Origin: an uncultured Lachnospiraceae bacterium
GTDB taxonomy: Bacteria; Bacillota; Clostridia; Lachnospirales; Lachnospiraceae
Length of the DNA stretch: 64,000 nt
Direction: 5' to 3'
Assembly: GCA_944383765.1 (NCBI GenBank)
Contig: CALWQT010000003.1
Coordinates: 1 to 64,000, forward strand
Position numbers and translations under genes: made by a program. Of this stretch, positions 8,498-15,957 are shown one piece after another. How positions within the stretch are numbered: position 1 is the first letter of the stretch; every line of letters begins with the position of its first letter. Below the pieces are notes generated by a model that made no database searches, was not told where the DNA came from, and was given only the letters and a program-made list of their open reading frames with translations.

Positions 8498-9538
8498 GTG
8501 AGATATTTAAAGGAAGAAGAAAGATGGAAAAGCCGTGATTTATGGGAAGAAGCTTTTCCTGAAGATTCCAGAGAATTTGATGATTATTATTTTAGAGAAA
8601 AGATAAAAAATAACCGTATTATCGTAAAAGAAGAAGCCGGCAGGATTATTTCCATGGCTCAGTTGAATCCATATCTGGTCCGTGTCAGAGACAGGGAATA
8701 CGTACTTCCATATATTGTAGGGGTAGCGACCAGAAAAGATTGCCGTCACCAGGGGCATATGAGAGATATTCTGATCAAGATGATGGAGGATATGCAAAAG
8801 GAAGAGGTGCCGTTTGTATTTCTGATGCCAGCGGCAGAAGCGATTTACCGTCCATTTGGCTTTCGGTTCATATTCAGCCAGCCTAAGTGGAAGAAGAAAA
8901 AAGAAGGACTGACAGAACGGCAGTTATCCTTAGAAACGCTGCTTTCAGAAGAAGGAAAAACGGACAGGCAGTGGATTGCATCATGGCAGCAACGGTTTCT
9001 GGAGGAGCGGTGGGAAGTGCATACGGTCCGCGACGAAGGTTACATCAGGGAAATATGCGGAGAAATTGCCAGTGAAGCAGGAGAGTGGAATCTACTGTAT
9101 GATGCCAGGACGGGTAGTTTGGTAGGAATGGAAAGTATCTGGGGACTGGAGAAAAAAGAACAGAGATTCCTTTATGCAGATTCTGCTTATACGGAGCAGG
9201 CAGCGCCGGATAAGCCGGCTATCATGGCGAGAATCACCAACGTACAGGAGTTTTTGAAGAACGTCTGCCTGAAACAAGATGCTCCGGAAGAAACTTTATC
9301 ACTGGTGTTGGAAATCAAAGACCCATTAATACGGGAAAACAATGGGGTTTTTCAATGGAATCTGGACCGGAACGGAGCGGTTTTGGCTGTTTCGGAGAAG
9401 AAACCGGAACTGTCCATGGAAATCGATCAACTGGCGGAGTGGCTGTTTGGCCGGCTGGCAGCGGACGAGATTCCAGGCATCAGAGGATTGTCCTGGATAC
9501 GGCCTTTCCAAGGAGTTTTTTTGGACGAAGTGGTATAG
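8498..9538 (+). CDS. GNAT family N-acetyltransferase (Eis-like layout)
   Basis: Protein of 346 residues with an N-terminal GNAT domain (acetyl-CoA loop near VATRKDCRHQGHMRD, residues about 85-100) and a C-terminal region that fits an SCP2-like domain (LSLVLEIKDPLIRENNGVFQWN), the arrangement seen in Eis-type acetyltransferases. I chose the GTG at 8498 because GAGAGGTGG lies at 8486-8494; an earlier in-frame start at 8450 would lie within the DUF2156 gene. The acceptor is unknown; Eis relatives acetylate amines such as aminoglycosides or peptides. Confidence 0.8.
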   Translation: MRYLKEEERWKSRDLWEEAFPEDSREFDDYYFREKIKNNRIIVKEEAGRIISMAQLNPYLVRVRDREYVLPYIVGVATRKDCRHQGHMRDILIKMMEDMQKEEVPFVFLMPAAEAIYRPFGFRFIFSQPKWKKKKEGLTERQLSLETLLSEEGKTDRQWIASWQQRFLEERWEVHTVRDEGYIREICGEIASEAGEWNLLYDARTGSLVGMESIWGLEKKEQRFLYADSAYTEQAAPDKPAIMARITNVQEFLKNVCLKQDAPEETLSLVLEIKDPLIRENNGVFQWNLDRNGAVLAVSEKKPELSMEIDQLAEWLFGRLAADEIPGIRGLSWIRPFQGVFLDEVV

Positions 9539-9577
9539 AGGCAATCAGGGAAATCACAGAGAAAAGGAGGGGTTGGT

Positions 9578-10300
9578 ATGACAGCAGTGGAACAGTTGAA
9601 AGAATGGATTGCTGAAAGTGATCAGATTGTATTTTTCGGAGGAGCAGGAGTATCTACAGAAAGTGGAATCTCTGATTTCCGCAGTCAGGACGGTTTGTAC
9701 CGGCAGCAGTATGCCTATCCCCCGGAACAGATATTAAGCCACACATTTTATCTGAAGAATCCTGAGGAATTTTACCGCTTTTACAGAAATAAAATGATTT
9801 CTCCCCAGGCGAAGCCCAACAAAGCCCACCTGGCTCTGGCGAAGCTGGAGCAGGCGGGAAAACTGAAAGCGGTGATCACACAGAATATTGACGGCCTTCA
9901 TCAGATGGCTGGAAGCAGGGAAGTATTGGAACTGCATGGGTCTGTCCACCGTAATTTCTGTACCAGGTGCGGAAGATTTTATGGATTGTCTCAGATATTG
10001 GAGACAGAAGGATTTCCCCGGTGCAGCTGTGGCGGTATGATAAAACCAGATGTGGTGCTTTATGAGGAAAGCCTGGATATGGACACACTTTCCAAAGCGG
10101 TCATGTACATAAAAAAAGCGGATATGCTCATCATAGGCGGAACGTCTCTTACTGTGTATCCGGCAGCAGGGTTGGTAGACTATTATTCAGGTTCCAGACT
10201 GGTGCTGATCAATCGGGATGTTACCCCTCTGGACAGCAGGGCAGATCTGGCAATCAAAGGAAAGATTGGGGAAATATTGGATCAGGCATGGGGAAACTGA
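9578..10300 (+). CDS. cobB: NAD-dependent protein deacylase (Sir2 family)
   Basis: Sirtuin of 240 residues that removes acyl groups from lysines using NAD. GAG (22-24) with STESGISDFRS binds NAD, TQNID is at 101-105, His120 is the catalytic base in LHGS, and zinc ligands are Cys128/Cys131 (CTRC) and Cys149/Cys151 (CSC). The second zinc pair is CxC rather than the usual CxxC, so one ligand spacing differs. AGGAGG precedes the ATG. It follows two acyl/aminoacyl-transferase-type genes, which may be coincidence. Confidence 0.92.
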   Translation: MTAVEQLKEWIAESDQIVFFGGAGVSTESGISDFRSQDGLYRQQYAYPPEQILSHTFYLKNPEEFYRFYRNKMISPQAKPNKAHLALAKLEQAGKLKAVITQNIDGLHQMAGSREVLELHGSVHRNFCTRCGRFYGLSQILETEGFPRCSCGGMIKPDVVLYEESLDMDTLSKAVMYIKKADMLIIGGTSLTVYPAAGLVDYYSGSRLVLINRDVTPLDSRADLAIKGKIGEILDQAWGN

Positions 10301-10373
10301 CCAGCACTGCTGGCCGGAAACAGGAAAAGATTGGAAATGAAAAAAGAGGATAGAAGGAAGGAAGCTGGGATAT

Positions 10374-10574
10374 ATGGCGGAACGTCTGAAATATGAAGTG
10401 GGAGATATTGTAAAATTAAAGAAACCCCACCCCTGCGGGAGCCAGGAATGGAAAATTCTGCGTGTGGGGGCAGATTTTCGCCTGGAATGCCAGGGGTGTG
10501 GCCATCAGGTGATGATTGCCAGAACGCTGGTGGAAAAAAATACCAGAGGGTTAAAAAAAGCAGGGGAAGTTTAA
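10374..10574 (+). CDS. DUF951 family protein
   Basis: Small basic protein of 66 residues: DIVKLKKPHPCG near residues 11-22, then LECQGCGHQV and a KNTRGLKK-like tail. Cys21, Cys39 and Cys42 could bind a metal. DUF951 proteins are conserved in Firmicutes and commonly found near rpsF or ychF; function unknown. It lies just upstream of the rpsF operon promoter. Confidence 0.85.
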   Translation: MAERLKYEVGDIVKLKKPHPCGSQEWKILRVGADFRLECQGCGHQVMIARTLVEKNTRGLKKAGEV

Positions 10575-10593
10575 GGAAAAATGGAAAAAACCC

Positions 10594-10622
10594 TTGATTT
10601 TACAAGCATTATCTGGTATGAT
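10594..10622 (+). promoter_or_regulatory. rpsF operon promoter
   Basis: TTGATT (10594-10599), a 17-base spacer and TATGAT (10617-10622), placed 76 bases before rpsF. The match to the sigma-A consensus is good. Confidence 0.75.
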
Positions 10623-10650
10623 AACTATTCGTGACATACAAAAATCCTTG

Positions 10651-10671
10651 CTCCTGAACTGAAAACAGGGG
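10651..10671 (+). promoter_or_regulatory. Leader hairpin, candidate S6 (rpsF) autoregulatory site
   Basis: CTCCTG / CAGGGG stem with a 9-base loop lies in the short rpsF 5' leader. In many bacteria the S6-S18 complex binds a leader RNA of its own operon. I cannot confirm the diagnostic CCG bulge, so the assignment rests mainly on position. Confidence 0.3.
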
Positions 10672-10698
10672 CCAGAGACCACAAGGAGGTAAAGAAAC

Positions 10699-10986
10699 AT
10701 GAACAAGTACGAGTTAGCAGTTGTTCTGAGCGCAAAACTTGAGGATGAAGAGAGAGCAGCCGCAATCGAGAAGGTGAAAGGCTACATCACCCGTTTCGGT
10801 GGAACGGTTACCAATGTCGATGAATGGGGTAAGAGAAAATTAGCTTACGAGATTCAGAAAATGAAAGAGGCATTTTACTACTTTATCCAGTTTGATGGCG
10901 ATTCCGTATGCCCGAACGAAGTAGAAGCTCACGTTCGCATCATGGAGCCTGTTATCAGATACTTATGCGTTAGACAGGATGCGTAA
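10699..10986 (+). CDS. rpsF: 30S ribosomal protein S6
   Basis: Ribosomal small-subunit protein of 95 residues, normal length. It begins MNKYELAVVLSAKL and contains the conserved WGKRKLAYEIQKMKEAFY segment. AGGAGG lies upstream. It is first gene of rpsF-ssb-rpsR, the standard bacterial order, which joins ribosome assembly with single-strand DNA binding. Confidence 0.98.
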   Translation: MNKYELAVVLSAKLEDEERAAAIEKVKGYITRFGGTVTNVDEWGKRKLAYEIQKMKEAFYYFIQFDGDSVCPNEVEAHVRIMEPVIRYLCVRQDA

Positions 10987-11008
10987 TAGATAAAGAAAGA
11001 GTGATCGT

Positions 11009-11467
11009 ATGAACAGAGTAATCTTAATGGGAAGGCTGACCAGAGATCCGGAAGTGAGATATTCACAGGGCGAAAGAGCTATGGCAATTGCAAGATATAC
11101 CCTTGCTGTTGACAGGAGAGGCCGGAGAAGCCAGGACGGTTCTGACCAGACGGCAGATTTTATACAGTGTGTAGCATTTGACCGTGCTGGGGAATTTGCA
11201 GAGAAGTATTTCCGCCAGGGAATGCGGGTACTGGTTTCTGGAAGAATCCAGACAGGAAGCTATACCAACAGAGACGGTCAGAAAGTTTATACAACAGATG
11301 TAATTGTGGACGATCAGGAATTTGCAGACAGCAAAGGTGCCGCAGCAGATATGGGCGGTTATCAGTCTACTGCACCGGCGCGCAGGCCGGAGCCGTCCAG
11401 CGCAATCGGCGATGGATTTATGAATATTCCTGACGGCGTGGAGGACGAAGGTCTTCCTTTTAACTAA
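11009..11467 (+). CDS. ssb: Single-stranded DNA-binding protein
   Basis: SSB of 152 residues. The OB fold covers residues 1 to about 105 (MNRVILMGRLTRDPEVRYS, then DFIQCVAFDR and YFRQGMRVLVSGRI). A flexible linker and the acidic tail DEGLPFN follow, the tip that recruits repair and replication proteins. It sits between rpsF and rpsR in the conserved operon. Confidence 0.97.
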   Translation: MNRVILMGRLTRDPEVRYSQGERAMAIARYTLAVDRRGRRSQDGSDQTADFIQCVAFDRAGEFAEKYFRQGMRVLVSGRIQTGSYTNRDGQKVYTTDVIVDDQEFADSKGAAADMGGYQSTAPARRPEPSSAIGDGFMNIPDGVEDEGLPFN

Positions 11468-11490
11468 AGTTTTCGAGGAGGTAACGCAAA

Positions 11491-11757
11491 ATGGCTTTCA
11501 ATAAGAATGATAAGGCTGATGGTTCCAAGATGAGAAGAGGCGGAATGCGCAGAAGAAAAAAAGTATGTGTATTCTGTGGCGAGAAGAACGGAGTCATTGA
11601 CTACAAAGATGTAAATAAATTAAAAAGATATGTATCTGAGAGAGGAAAAATCCTTCCCAGAAGAATTACAGGAAACTGTGCAAAACATCAGAGAGCTCTG
11701 ACTGTAGCGATCAAGAGAGCTCGTCATCTGAGCTTGTTGCCGTATACCTGCGAATAA
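11491..11757 (+). CDS. rpsR: 30S ribosomal protein S18
   Basis: Ribosomal protein of 88 residues. It has the typical basic start ([17 protein letters not shown]) and the conserved [26 protein letters not shown] core. An AGGAGG site precedes it, and it is the last gene of the operon before a strong terminator. The Cys pair (VCVFC) early in the chain marks the zinc-type S18 variant. Confidence 0.98.
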   Translation: MAFNKNDKADGSKMRRGGMRRRKKVCVFCGEKNGVIDYKDVNKLKRYVSERGKILPRRITGNCAKHQRALTVAIKRARHLSLLPYTCE

Positions 11758-11787
11758 TCCAGGAAGAAACGGATGTATGAATGGAAG

Positions 11788-11825
11788 ACGGTGCAATCCA
11801 TAGATATGGATTGCACCGTTTTTTT
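11788..11825 (+). terminator. Terminator of rpsF-ssb-rpsR
   Basis: ACGGTGCAATCCAT / ATGGATTGCACCGT perfect 14-base stem with a 4-base loop and a run of seven T. Confidence 0.95.
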
Positions 11826-11858
11826 GATTTAATTAAAATGAAAATCACTCTCAAAATA

Positions 11859-11887
11859 TTGACAAAACTTCATCTGTGTGTTATTTT
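11859..11887 (+). promoter_or_regulatory. Promoter of the DUF3793-flavodoxin operon
   Basis: TTGACA (11859-11864), a 17-base spacer and TATTTT (11882-11887), 55 bases before the DUF3793 start. Confidence 0.65.
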
Positions 11888-11892
11888 TTAAA

Positions 11893-11908
11893 TAGTTAAA
11901 TAAAACTA
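11893..11908. promoter_or_regulatory. Palindrome at the transcription start, possible metal-regulator box
   Basis: TAGTT-N6-AACTA just downstream of the -10 box. The spacing and half-sites resemble boxes of DtxR/IdeR-type iron or manganese repressors. The following genes (DUF3793 and flavodoxin) are often iron-regulated, because flavodoxin replaces ferredoxin in low iron. The regulator is not in the window. Confidence 0.4.
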
Positions 11909-11942
11909 ACTCAATATCACAGATACATCAGGAGAGAAAAGA

Positions 11943-12530
11943 ATGACAGCCGCAGCCTTTGAACAGAAGCTAGCCGGACATGGTGCACCAGCATTGATGG
12001 GAATCAAGCCTGCTAATATTATTACATTTTCTATTAAAAATGAAGAAGAGGGAATCAGGCTCAGTAGTCTGATAAAAGATTATAATGAAATGTTTTGCGG
12101 AAAAGATCTGTCTTTTTTTGTGCTGTGCCAGTGTCCGGTAAGCTGCCTGGTCATGGTGTACCGACCTTCTGCGCTGGAAAAACAAATGAAACGGAAAGAG
12201 GTCACAGCGATTCTTCGGAAGTGGGGATACCGGACAGATTCCCTGGAAGATATGCTTGTACAGCTGGGAAAGAAAATAGGCAACCATGACACATGGGGGT
12301 TTCCTCATGAAATAGGGCTGTTTCTTGGATATCCGGTGGAGGATGTAATAGGCTTTATGAAACATAAAGGGAAGGACTATTTATATGCATGTTACTGGAA
12401 AGTATATTCTGATGTGGAAAGGGCAAAGTCCTGGTGTATGCAGTGGGAAGCGGCGAGAAACAAGGCTCTGCAGGCTGTGGATTCCGGAAGGACCATCAGC
12501 GAGATTCTTAAGCTGGAAGAAGCTGCATAA
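11943..12530 (+). CDS. DUF3793 family protein
   Basis: Cytoplasmic protein of 195 residues that matches the DUF3793 type: an N-terminal half with ALMGIKPANIITF, then a conserved KIGNHDTWGFPHEIGLFLGYPVEDVIGF core at about residues 112-143 and CYWKVYSDVERAK near the end. Function unknown. The family is common in anaerobic Firmicutes beside flavodoxin and ferrous-iron transport genes, and here a flavodoxin follows 33 bases after the stop, consistent with a role linked to iron limitation or electron transfer. Confidence 0.85.
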   Translation: MTAAAFEQKLAGHGAPALMGIKPANIITFSIKNEEEGIRLSSLIKDYNEMFCGKDLSFFVLCQCPVSCLVMVYRPSALEKQMKRKEVTAILRKWGYRTDSLEDMLVQLGKKIGNHDTWGFPHEIGLFLGYPVEDVIGFMKHKGKDYLYACYWKVYSDVERAKSWCMQWEAARNKALQAVDSGRTISEILKLEEAA

Positions 12531-12563
12531 CAAATTGTAAAAAATGAAGCAAGGAGGTTTATG

Positions 12564-12995
12564 ATGAAAGTTGGGATTATTTATTGGTCAGGTACGGGAA
12601 ATACGGAAATGATGGCCAATGCGATCGCGGAAGGAGCTGGCAGAACAGGAGCAGAGGTGGATGTCATACCGGTTTCCAGGACAACGGCAGAACAGGCGCT
12701 TTCTTATGACAGGCTGGCATTGGGATGTCCGGCCATGGGGGCAGAGCAGTTGGAGGAAAGTGAGTTTGAGCCTTTTTTTGCGGAACTGGAAAAAGGATTG
12801 TCCGGGAAAAAAGTTGCTTTATTCGGCTCTCATGAATGGAGTGAGGAAGGGCAGTGGATGGATGAGTGGACGGAGAGAACCCTGGCAGACGGGGCAGAGA
12901 TCTGCCAGGGTGCAGGGTTGAAAATTTATTCCACTCCGGATGAAGAAGGTCTGAACCGATGCAGAGAATTGGGAAAAGCGCTGGCTTCTGAATAA
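12564..12995 (+). CDS. Flavodoxin
   Basis: FMN electron carrier of 143 residues. The phosphate-binding loop SGTGNTE lies at residues 9-15 and a CPAMGAEQLEE loop contacts the flavin. Two ATG codons are adjacent (12561 and 12564); the second has better spacing from AAGGAGG. It can replace ferredoxin when iron is scarce. It is downstream of DUF3793 in one operon and ends at a strong terminator. Confidence 0.93.
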   Translation: MKVGIIYWSGTGNTEMMANAIAEGAGRTGAEVDVIPVSRTTAEQALSYDRLALGCPAMGAEQLEESEFEPFFAELEKGLSGKKVALFGSHEWSEEGQWMDEWTERTLADGAEICQGAGLKIYSTPDEEGLNRCRELGKALASE

Positions 12996-13013
12996 AACAG
13001 ACAGAAAAAGGAG

Positions 13014-13060
13014 AACACCTTTTAGCAGGACAGAAAAGTCTTGTGGAAAGGTGTTTTTTC
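13014..13060 (+). terminator. Terminator of the flavodoxin operon
   Basis: AACACCTTT / AAAGGTGTT outer stem with an inner CAGGAC / GTCTTG stem, then TTTTTTCTTTT. Confidence 0.85.
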
Positions 13061-13115
13061 TTTTATGATTTATGAGAGGAATAGTAAGAAAGAACTTGTT
13101 GGGGGAAAAGAAGAT

Positions 13116-14081
13116 ATGGATCTTATAAATAGGAAAAAACTGATTATTGATACGGATTGTGGTTCCGACGACGCCATGGCAATTGCCATGGCTCTGAATG
13201 ATCCGGCATATGAAATATTATTTTTTGTGTCGGTTTCAGGAAATGTAGAGGCAGAGCAGGCGGCAAGAAATACGCTTACTGCCATAGAATATGCAGGAAC
13301 TTATGAACCGCCTGTTTATATAGGAACGAGAAGGCCGTTGCTGAAAGAATTGGTATTTGCTCATGAGACGCATGGGACGGATGGAATGGGTGATATAGGC
13401 CTGGCGCCCAGACGGATTAACGTGGCGGATGGGAATGGAGTGATGAAAATGCTGGATGCGTTGCGGGACAGCGAAGATGGGGAAATTGATATTATTGCGT
13501 TGGGGCCGTTAACTAATCTTGCAATAGCCATACGTCTGGATTACGAAGCGATGAAAAAAGCCGGCAGGATCGTGGTTATGGGGACAGCAGGATTAGGAGC
13601 AGGGAATGTGAGCCCGGTAGCAGAATTTAATATCTGGCAGGATGCAGAAGCTGCTAAGATCGTTACGGAATCCGGTCTGGAACCTATCATATATGTGGGA
13701 TGGGATGCCTGCCTGGAAGAAAGTATGTTGAATCCTCAGGAGATAGAAGAAATACGCAACAGTGGTGAGTTGGGGAAATTTTCCATGGATTGTAACCGTT
13801 GTCTGATGGAAATGAACAGAGAGAGATTTGGGGGTAACTATCTGGATATGGCAGACCCGGCGGCTGTAGCAGCTGCTCTGTATCCGGAATGTATGGAAAC
13901 GTGCCATAAGTATTACTGTGAAGTGGATGTGTCGGATGGACCGAGTTATGGGGGAGTGCTGGTGGACCGTTACGGTTTTTCAGGGAAAGAACCAAATGTA
14001 TATATTTGCAGTAAATTAAAATCAGATAAATATAAAGAATATATTTACAGGACACTGGGGGTAAAAAAAGAAAATAATTAA
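13116..14081 (+). CDS. Nucleoside hydrolase A
   Basis: Calcium-dependent ribohydrolase fold of 321 residues that splits nucleosides to base and ribose. The metal-binding DTDCGSDDA lies at residues 12-20, and VMGTAGLGAGNVSPVAEFNIWQDAEAA holds the conserved Asn/Asp set. The late aspartate motif is MADPAAVAAA; many family members have His at the Ala position next to that Asp. The start at 13116 avoids the upstream terminator and follows a GGGGGAAAAGAAG tract; longer in-frame starts at 13041 and 13065 would overlap or abut the hairpin. Single gene with its own terminator. Substrate range uncertain. Confidence 0.88.
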   Translation: MDLINRKKLIIDTDCGSDDAMAIAMALNDPAYEILFFVSVSGNVEAEQAARNTLTAIEYAGTYEPPVYIGTRRPLLKELVFAHETHGTDGMGDIGLAPRRINVADGNGVMKMLDALRDSEDGEIDIIALGPLTNLAIAIRLDYEAMKKAGRIVVMGTAGLGAGNVSPVAEFNIWQDAEAAKIVTESGLEPIIYVGWDACLEESMLNPQEIEEIRNSGELGKFSMDCNRCLMEMNRERFGGNYLDMADPAAVAAALYPECMETCHKYYCEVDVSDGPSYGGVLVDRYGFSGKEPNVYICSKLKSDKYKEYIYRTLGVKKENN

Positions 14082-14088
14082 AATGTCT

Positions 14089-14133
14089 AAAGGCAGATCG
14101 GAACACTATGTATGTACCTCTGATCTGCCTTTT
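14089..14133 (+). terminator. Terminator after nucleoside hydrolase A
   Basis: AAAGGCAGATC / GATCTGCCTTT 11-base stem followed by TTTA. The sequence from 14134 to 14279 has no gene I can support. Confidence 0.85.
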
Positions 14134-14279
14134 ATGCTTTATTATACAGATAATGCAGCTCCTGGTTCAGATTTTTGGGATTCGGTAGAGCAGAATCTTC
14201 AGAATCGGTATTGCCGGAAGGTGTGGAAAGACCGTTCAGAGAATATGTACTTGGAGTTGCATTGGCAGCTTTGCAAATA

Positions 14280-15350
14280 TTACGGATTTTCCACAGCCGG
14301 ACGGATTTTTAATACGACCAGGCGATGAAAGATTGCTGCGAATAAGGCCCCAAAGATCACACCCAGGGCAGTATTGATAATACGAAGGATTATTGCGCCG
14401 TGAAGGCCGTAAAGGCCGGTACCCAGCATGAGCGCCCCCAGACAGTTCATTGCAGTTTTATACCGGTAATCGGTACAGAACCCCAGGCATAATCCTCCCA
14501 GAGGTCCCAGCAAAGGCTGTATGTTTGCAGGCAAGATCAGATAGAGGATATAAAAGATACAGGAGCCTGCAAGAACTCCCCATATTCTCTGCCGGAAGCG
14601 GAGAGAAGTATTGTCTGAGTATGGATATTCGGACAGAAGTGATGCGCAGGCAAACCCCATCCACATAAAGCGTTCCATATGGAATATTTGTCCCAACGAT
14701 AGGATCAGACTGGTTCCCAAGGCTACACGGAGCTGCCATAACTGAGTCAGGGAGGAAAGGTCAAACTTTTGTATCACATGGTGAAAACGGACTGTCTTGT
14801 GCTGGTTTCTGTGCTTGAAGAACAGAATGGCACCACAGATCAGATAGCCTGTTAGCCCTAAAAGGATGCGGCGAATGAGTGCATCCCCGGTTACCGGGTT
14901 TCCTGTCAGATAAATATAAGCAAAACCGTACAGACCTCCATTGCCCAATTCCGGTTTTTGGGTCGTCATATAAAGCAGGGAAAAAAAGGATACAAAATGA
15001 AGCGGTATCAAAAAGAATGACGGGATCACAGCCGCTACACTGGGAATCAGGATTAAAATGCACAAGGAAGCTGCTAACGTAATAAGAGAATCTCCGATAC
15101 AATATTCAAAATTGACGAAACGGATGCCCAGCATAATACAGAACAGGGCTACGGCGAAAGGGGTATTTTCTGAGCCGAATATACTGGATAATAAATTGAT
15201 AAAGAGAATGGCAAAAGCTACAATCAGCAGGGAACGCACGGCTATGGCAAGCCAATAATACGCTTTTTCCCATACCGTGTGGCAGGTTGTAATTTTCCGT
15301 TTTAAAATACCAGGGTCCATCTGCAGTGCATCATAAAATTTCGGTTTCAC
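14280..15350 (-). CDS. FUSC-family membrane protein (aromatic acid exporter-like)
   Basis: Membrane protein of 356 residues with two blocks of hydrophobic segments, the repeated FUSC arrangement (first block about residues 40-170, second about 220-345). FUSC proteins are inner-membrane components linked to efflux of aromatic acids and other small molecules. I chose the GTG at 15350, which follows GGAGAGTAGG at the end of the upstream MarR gene; longer frames overlap that gene. It is translated right after the MarR regulator, so the pair likely forms an inducible efflux unit. Confidence 0.78.
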   Translation of the reverse strand: MKPKFYDALQMDPGILKRKITTCHTVWEKAYYWLAIAVRSLLIVAFAILFINLLSSIFGSENTPFAVALFCIMLGIRFVNFEYCIGDSLITLAASLCILILIPSVAAVIPSFFLIPLHFVSFFSLLYMTTQKPELGNGGLYGFAYIYLTGNPVTGDALIRRILLGLTGYLICGAILFFKHRNQHKTVRFHHVIQKFDLSSLTQLWQLRVALGTSLILSLGQIFHMERFMWMGFACASLLSEYPYSDNTSLRFRQRIWGVLAGSCIFYILYLILPANIQPLLGPLGGLCLGFCTDYRYKTAMNCLGALMLGTGLYGLHGAIILRIINTALGVIFGALFAAIFHRLVVLKIRPAVENP

Positions 15351-15357
15351 GTTTTTC

Positions 15358-15777
15358 CTACTCTCCCTTCTCCATGTGTGCCGCAAGTCTGTCAGCATAA
15401 TACATGAATGCTTCAAAATCGTCTTTGGAAATACGCCATAAATTATAAAAGGGCTGCAGAACGTTTTCACATCCCTTCTTCAGTTCGGTCAGTCCTGTTT
15501 CTGTTATAAACAGTTGATAACTTCGTTCGTCTTCTGCCTGACGCTGTTTCCGGATGCAGTTTTTTTCATACAGTGATTTCAGGCAGCGGCTTACGGCTTC
15601 CTTTTTCATGCCGCTATTCTGGCTGAGCAGGATAGGGGTGTTTTGTTCTGGCTGCAGATATAGATGGGCCAAAAGCTCACATTCACTGGTGGTAAGTTCA
15701 GATTTGTGTGCAGGGAGCAAGGCACGTGAGATTTTTTGAAACTGCTGTTGGTTATGCATCATATCAGTCCATTCCAT
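15358..15777 (-). CDS. MarR family transcriptional regulator
   Basis: Winged-helix repressor of 139 residues. The DNA-binding part covers about residues 35-100 (LLSQNSGMKKEAVSRCLKSLYEK then the RQAEDERSYQLFITETG wing). MarR proteins release DNA on binding phenolic or other small ligands. The AGGAGG site is 11 bases before the ATG, slightly long. Its own consensus promoter overlaps a 25-base palindrome, a sign of autoregulation, and the FUSC exporter follows. Confidence 0.9.
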   Translation of the reverse strand: MEWTDMMHNQQQFQKISRALLPAHKSELTTSECELLAHLYLQPEQNTPILLSQNSGMKKEAVSRCLKSLYEKNCIRKQRQAEDERSYQLFITETGLTELKKGCENVLQPFYNLWRISKDDFEAFMYYADRLAAHMEKGE

Positions 15778-15797
15778 ATGTGAAAGAACCTCCTACG

Positions 15798-15822
15798 ATA
15801 TAGTTAACGGTGTTAATTATAT
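15798..15822. promoter_or_regulatory. Likely MarR operator
   Basis: ATATAGTTAAC-GGT-GTTAATTATAT, a 25-base palindrome with one mismatch per arm. It covers the -10 box of the regulator's own promoter. MarR sites usually are 16-24-base palindromes of this kind. Confidence 0.7.
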
Positions 15823-15844
15823 GCAGAAAAATTTTGTATGTCAA
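15816..15844 (-). promoter_or_regulatory. marR-FUSC promoter
   Basis: Read on the minus strand: TTGACA (15839-15844), a 17-base spacer and TATAAT (15816-15821). A perfect sigma-A consensus, consistent with a strong promoter held off by repression. Confidence 0.9.
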
Positions 15845-15895
15845 GAGTCTGATGGAGATGATTTTGTGAAAAGCATAAAAAATAAAAACAGGTAC

Positions 15896-15923
15896 TTGTG
15901 TTTAAAAGAAAAAGGTGTATAAT
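15896..15923 (+). promoter_or_regulatory. Antiporter promoter
   Basis: TTGTGT, a 16-base spacer and TATAAT (15918-15923), 34 bases before the antiporter start. Confidence 0.6.
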
Positions 15924-15957
15924 AGCGGTTTGGATACAATATACAAGGAGGGACATC

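Noticed and set aside
14134..14279. A plus-strand frame reading LPEGVERPFREYVLGVALAA that looks protein-like
   Set aside because: No start codon or ribosome site, an in-frame stop just upstream and no family I can name. It could be gene debris but cannot be supported.
14083..14328. 81-codon plus-strand frame after nucleoside hydrolase A
   Set aside because: Its start lies inside a strong terminator hairpin and its end overlaps the FUSC gene; no ribosome site or family similarity.
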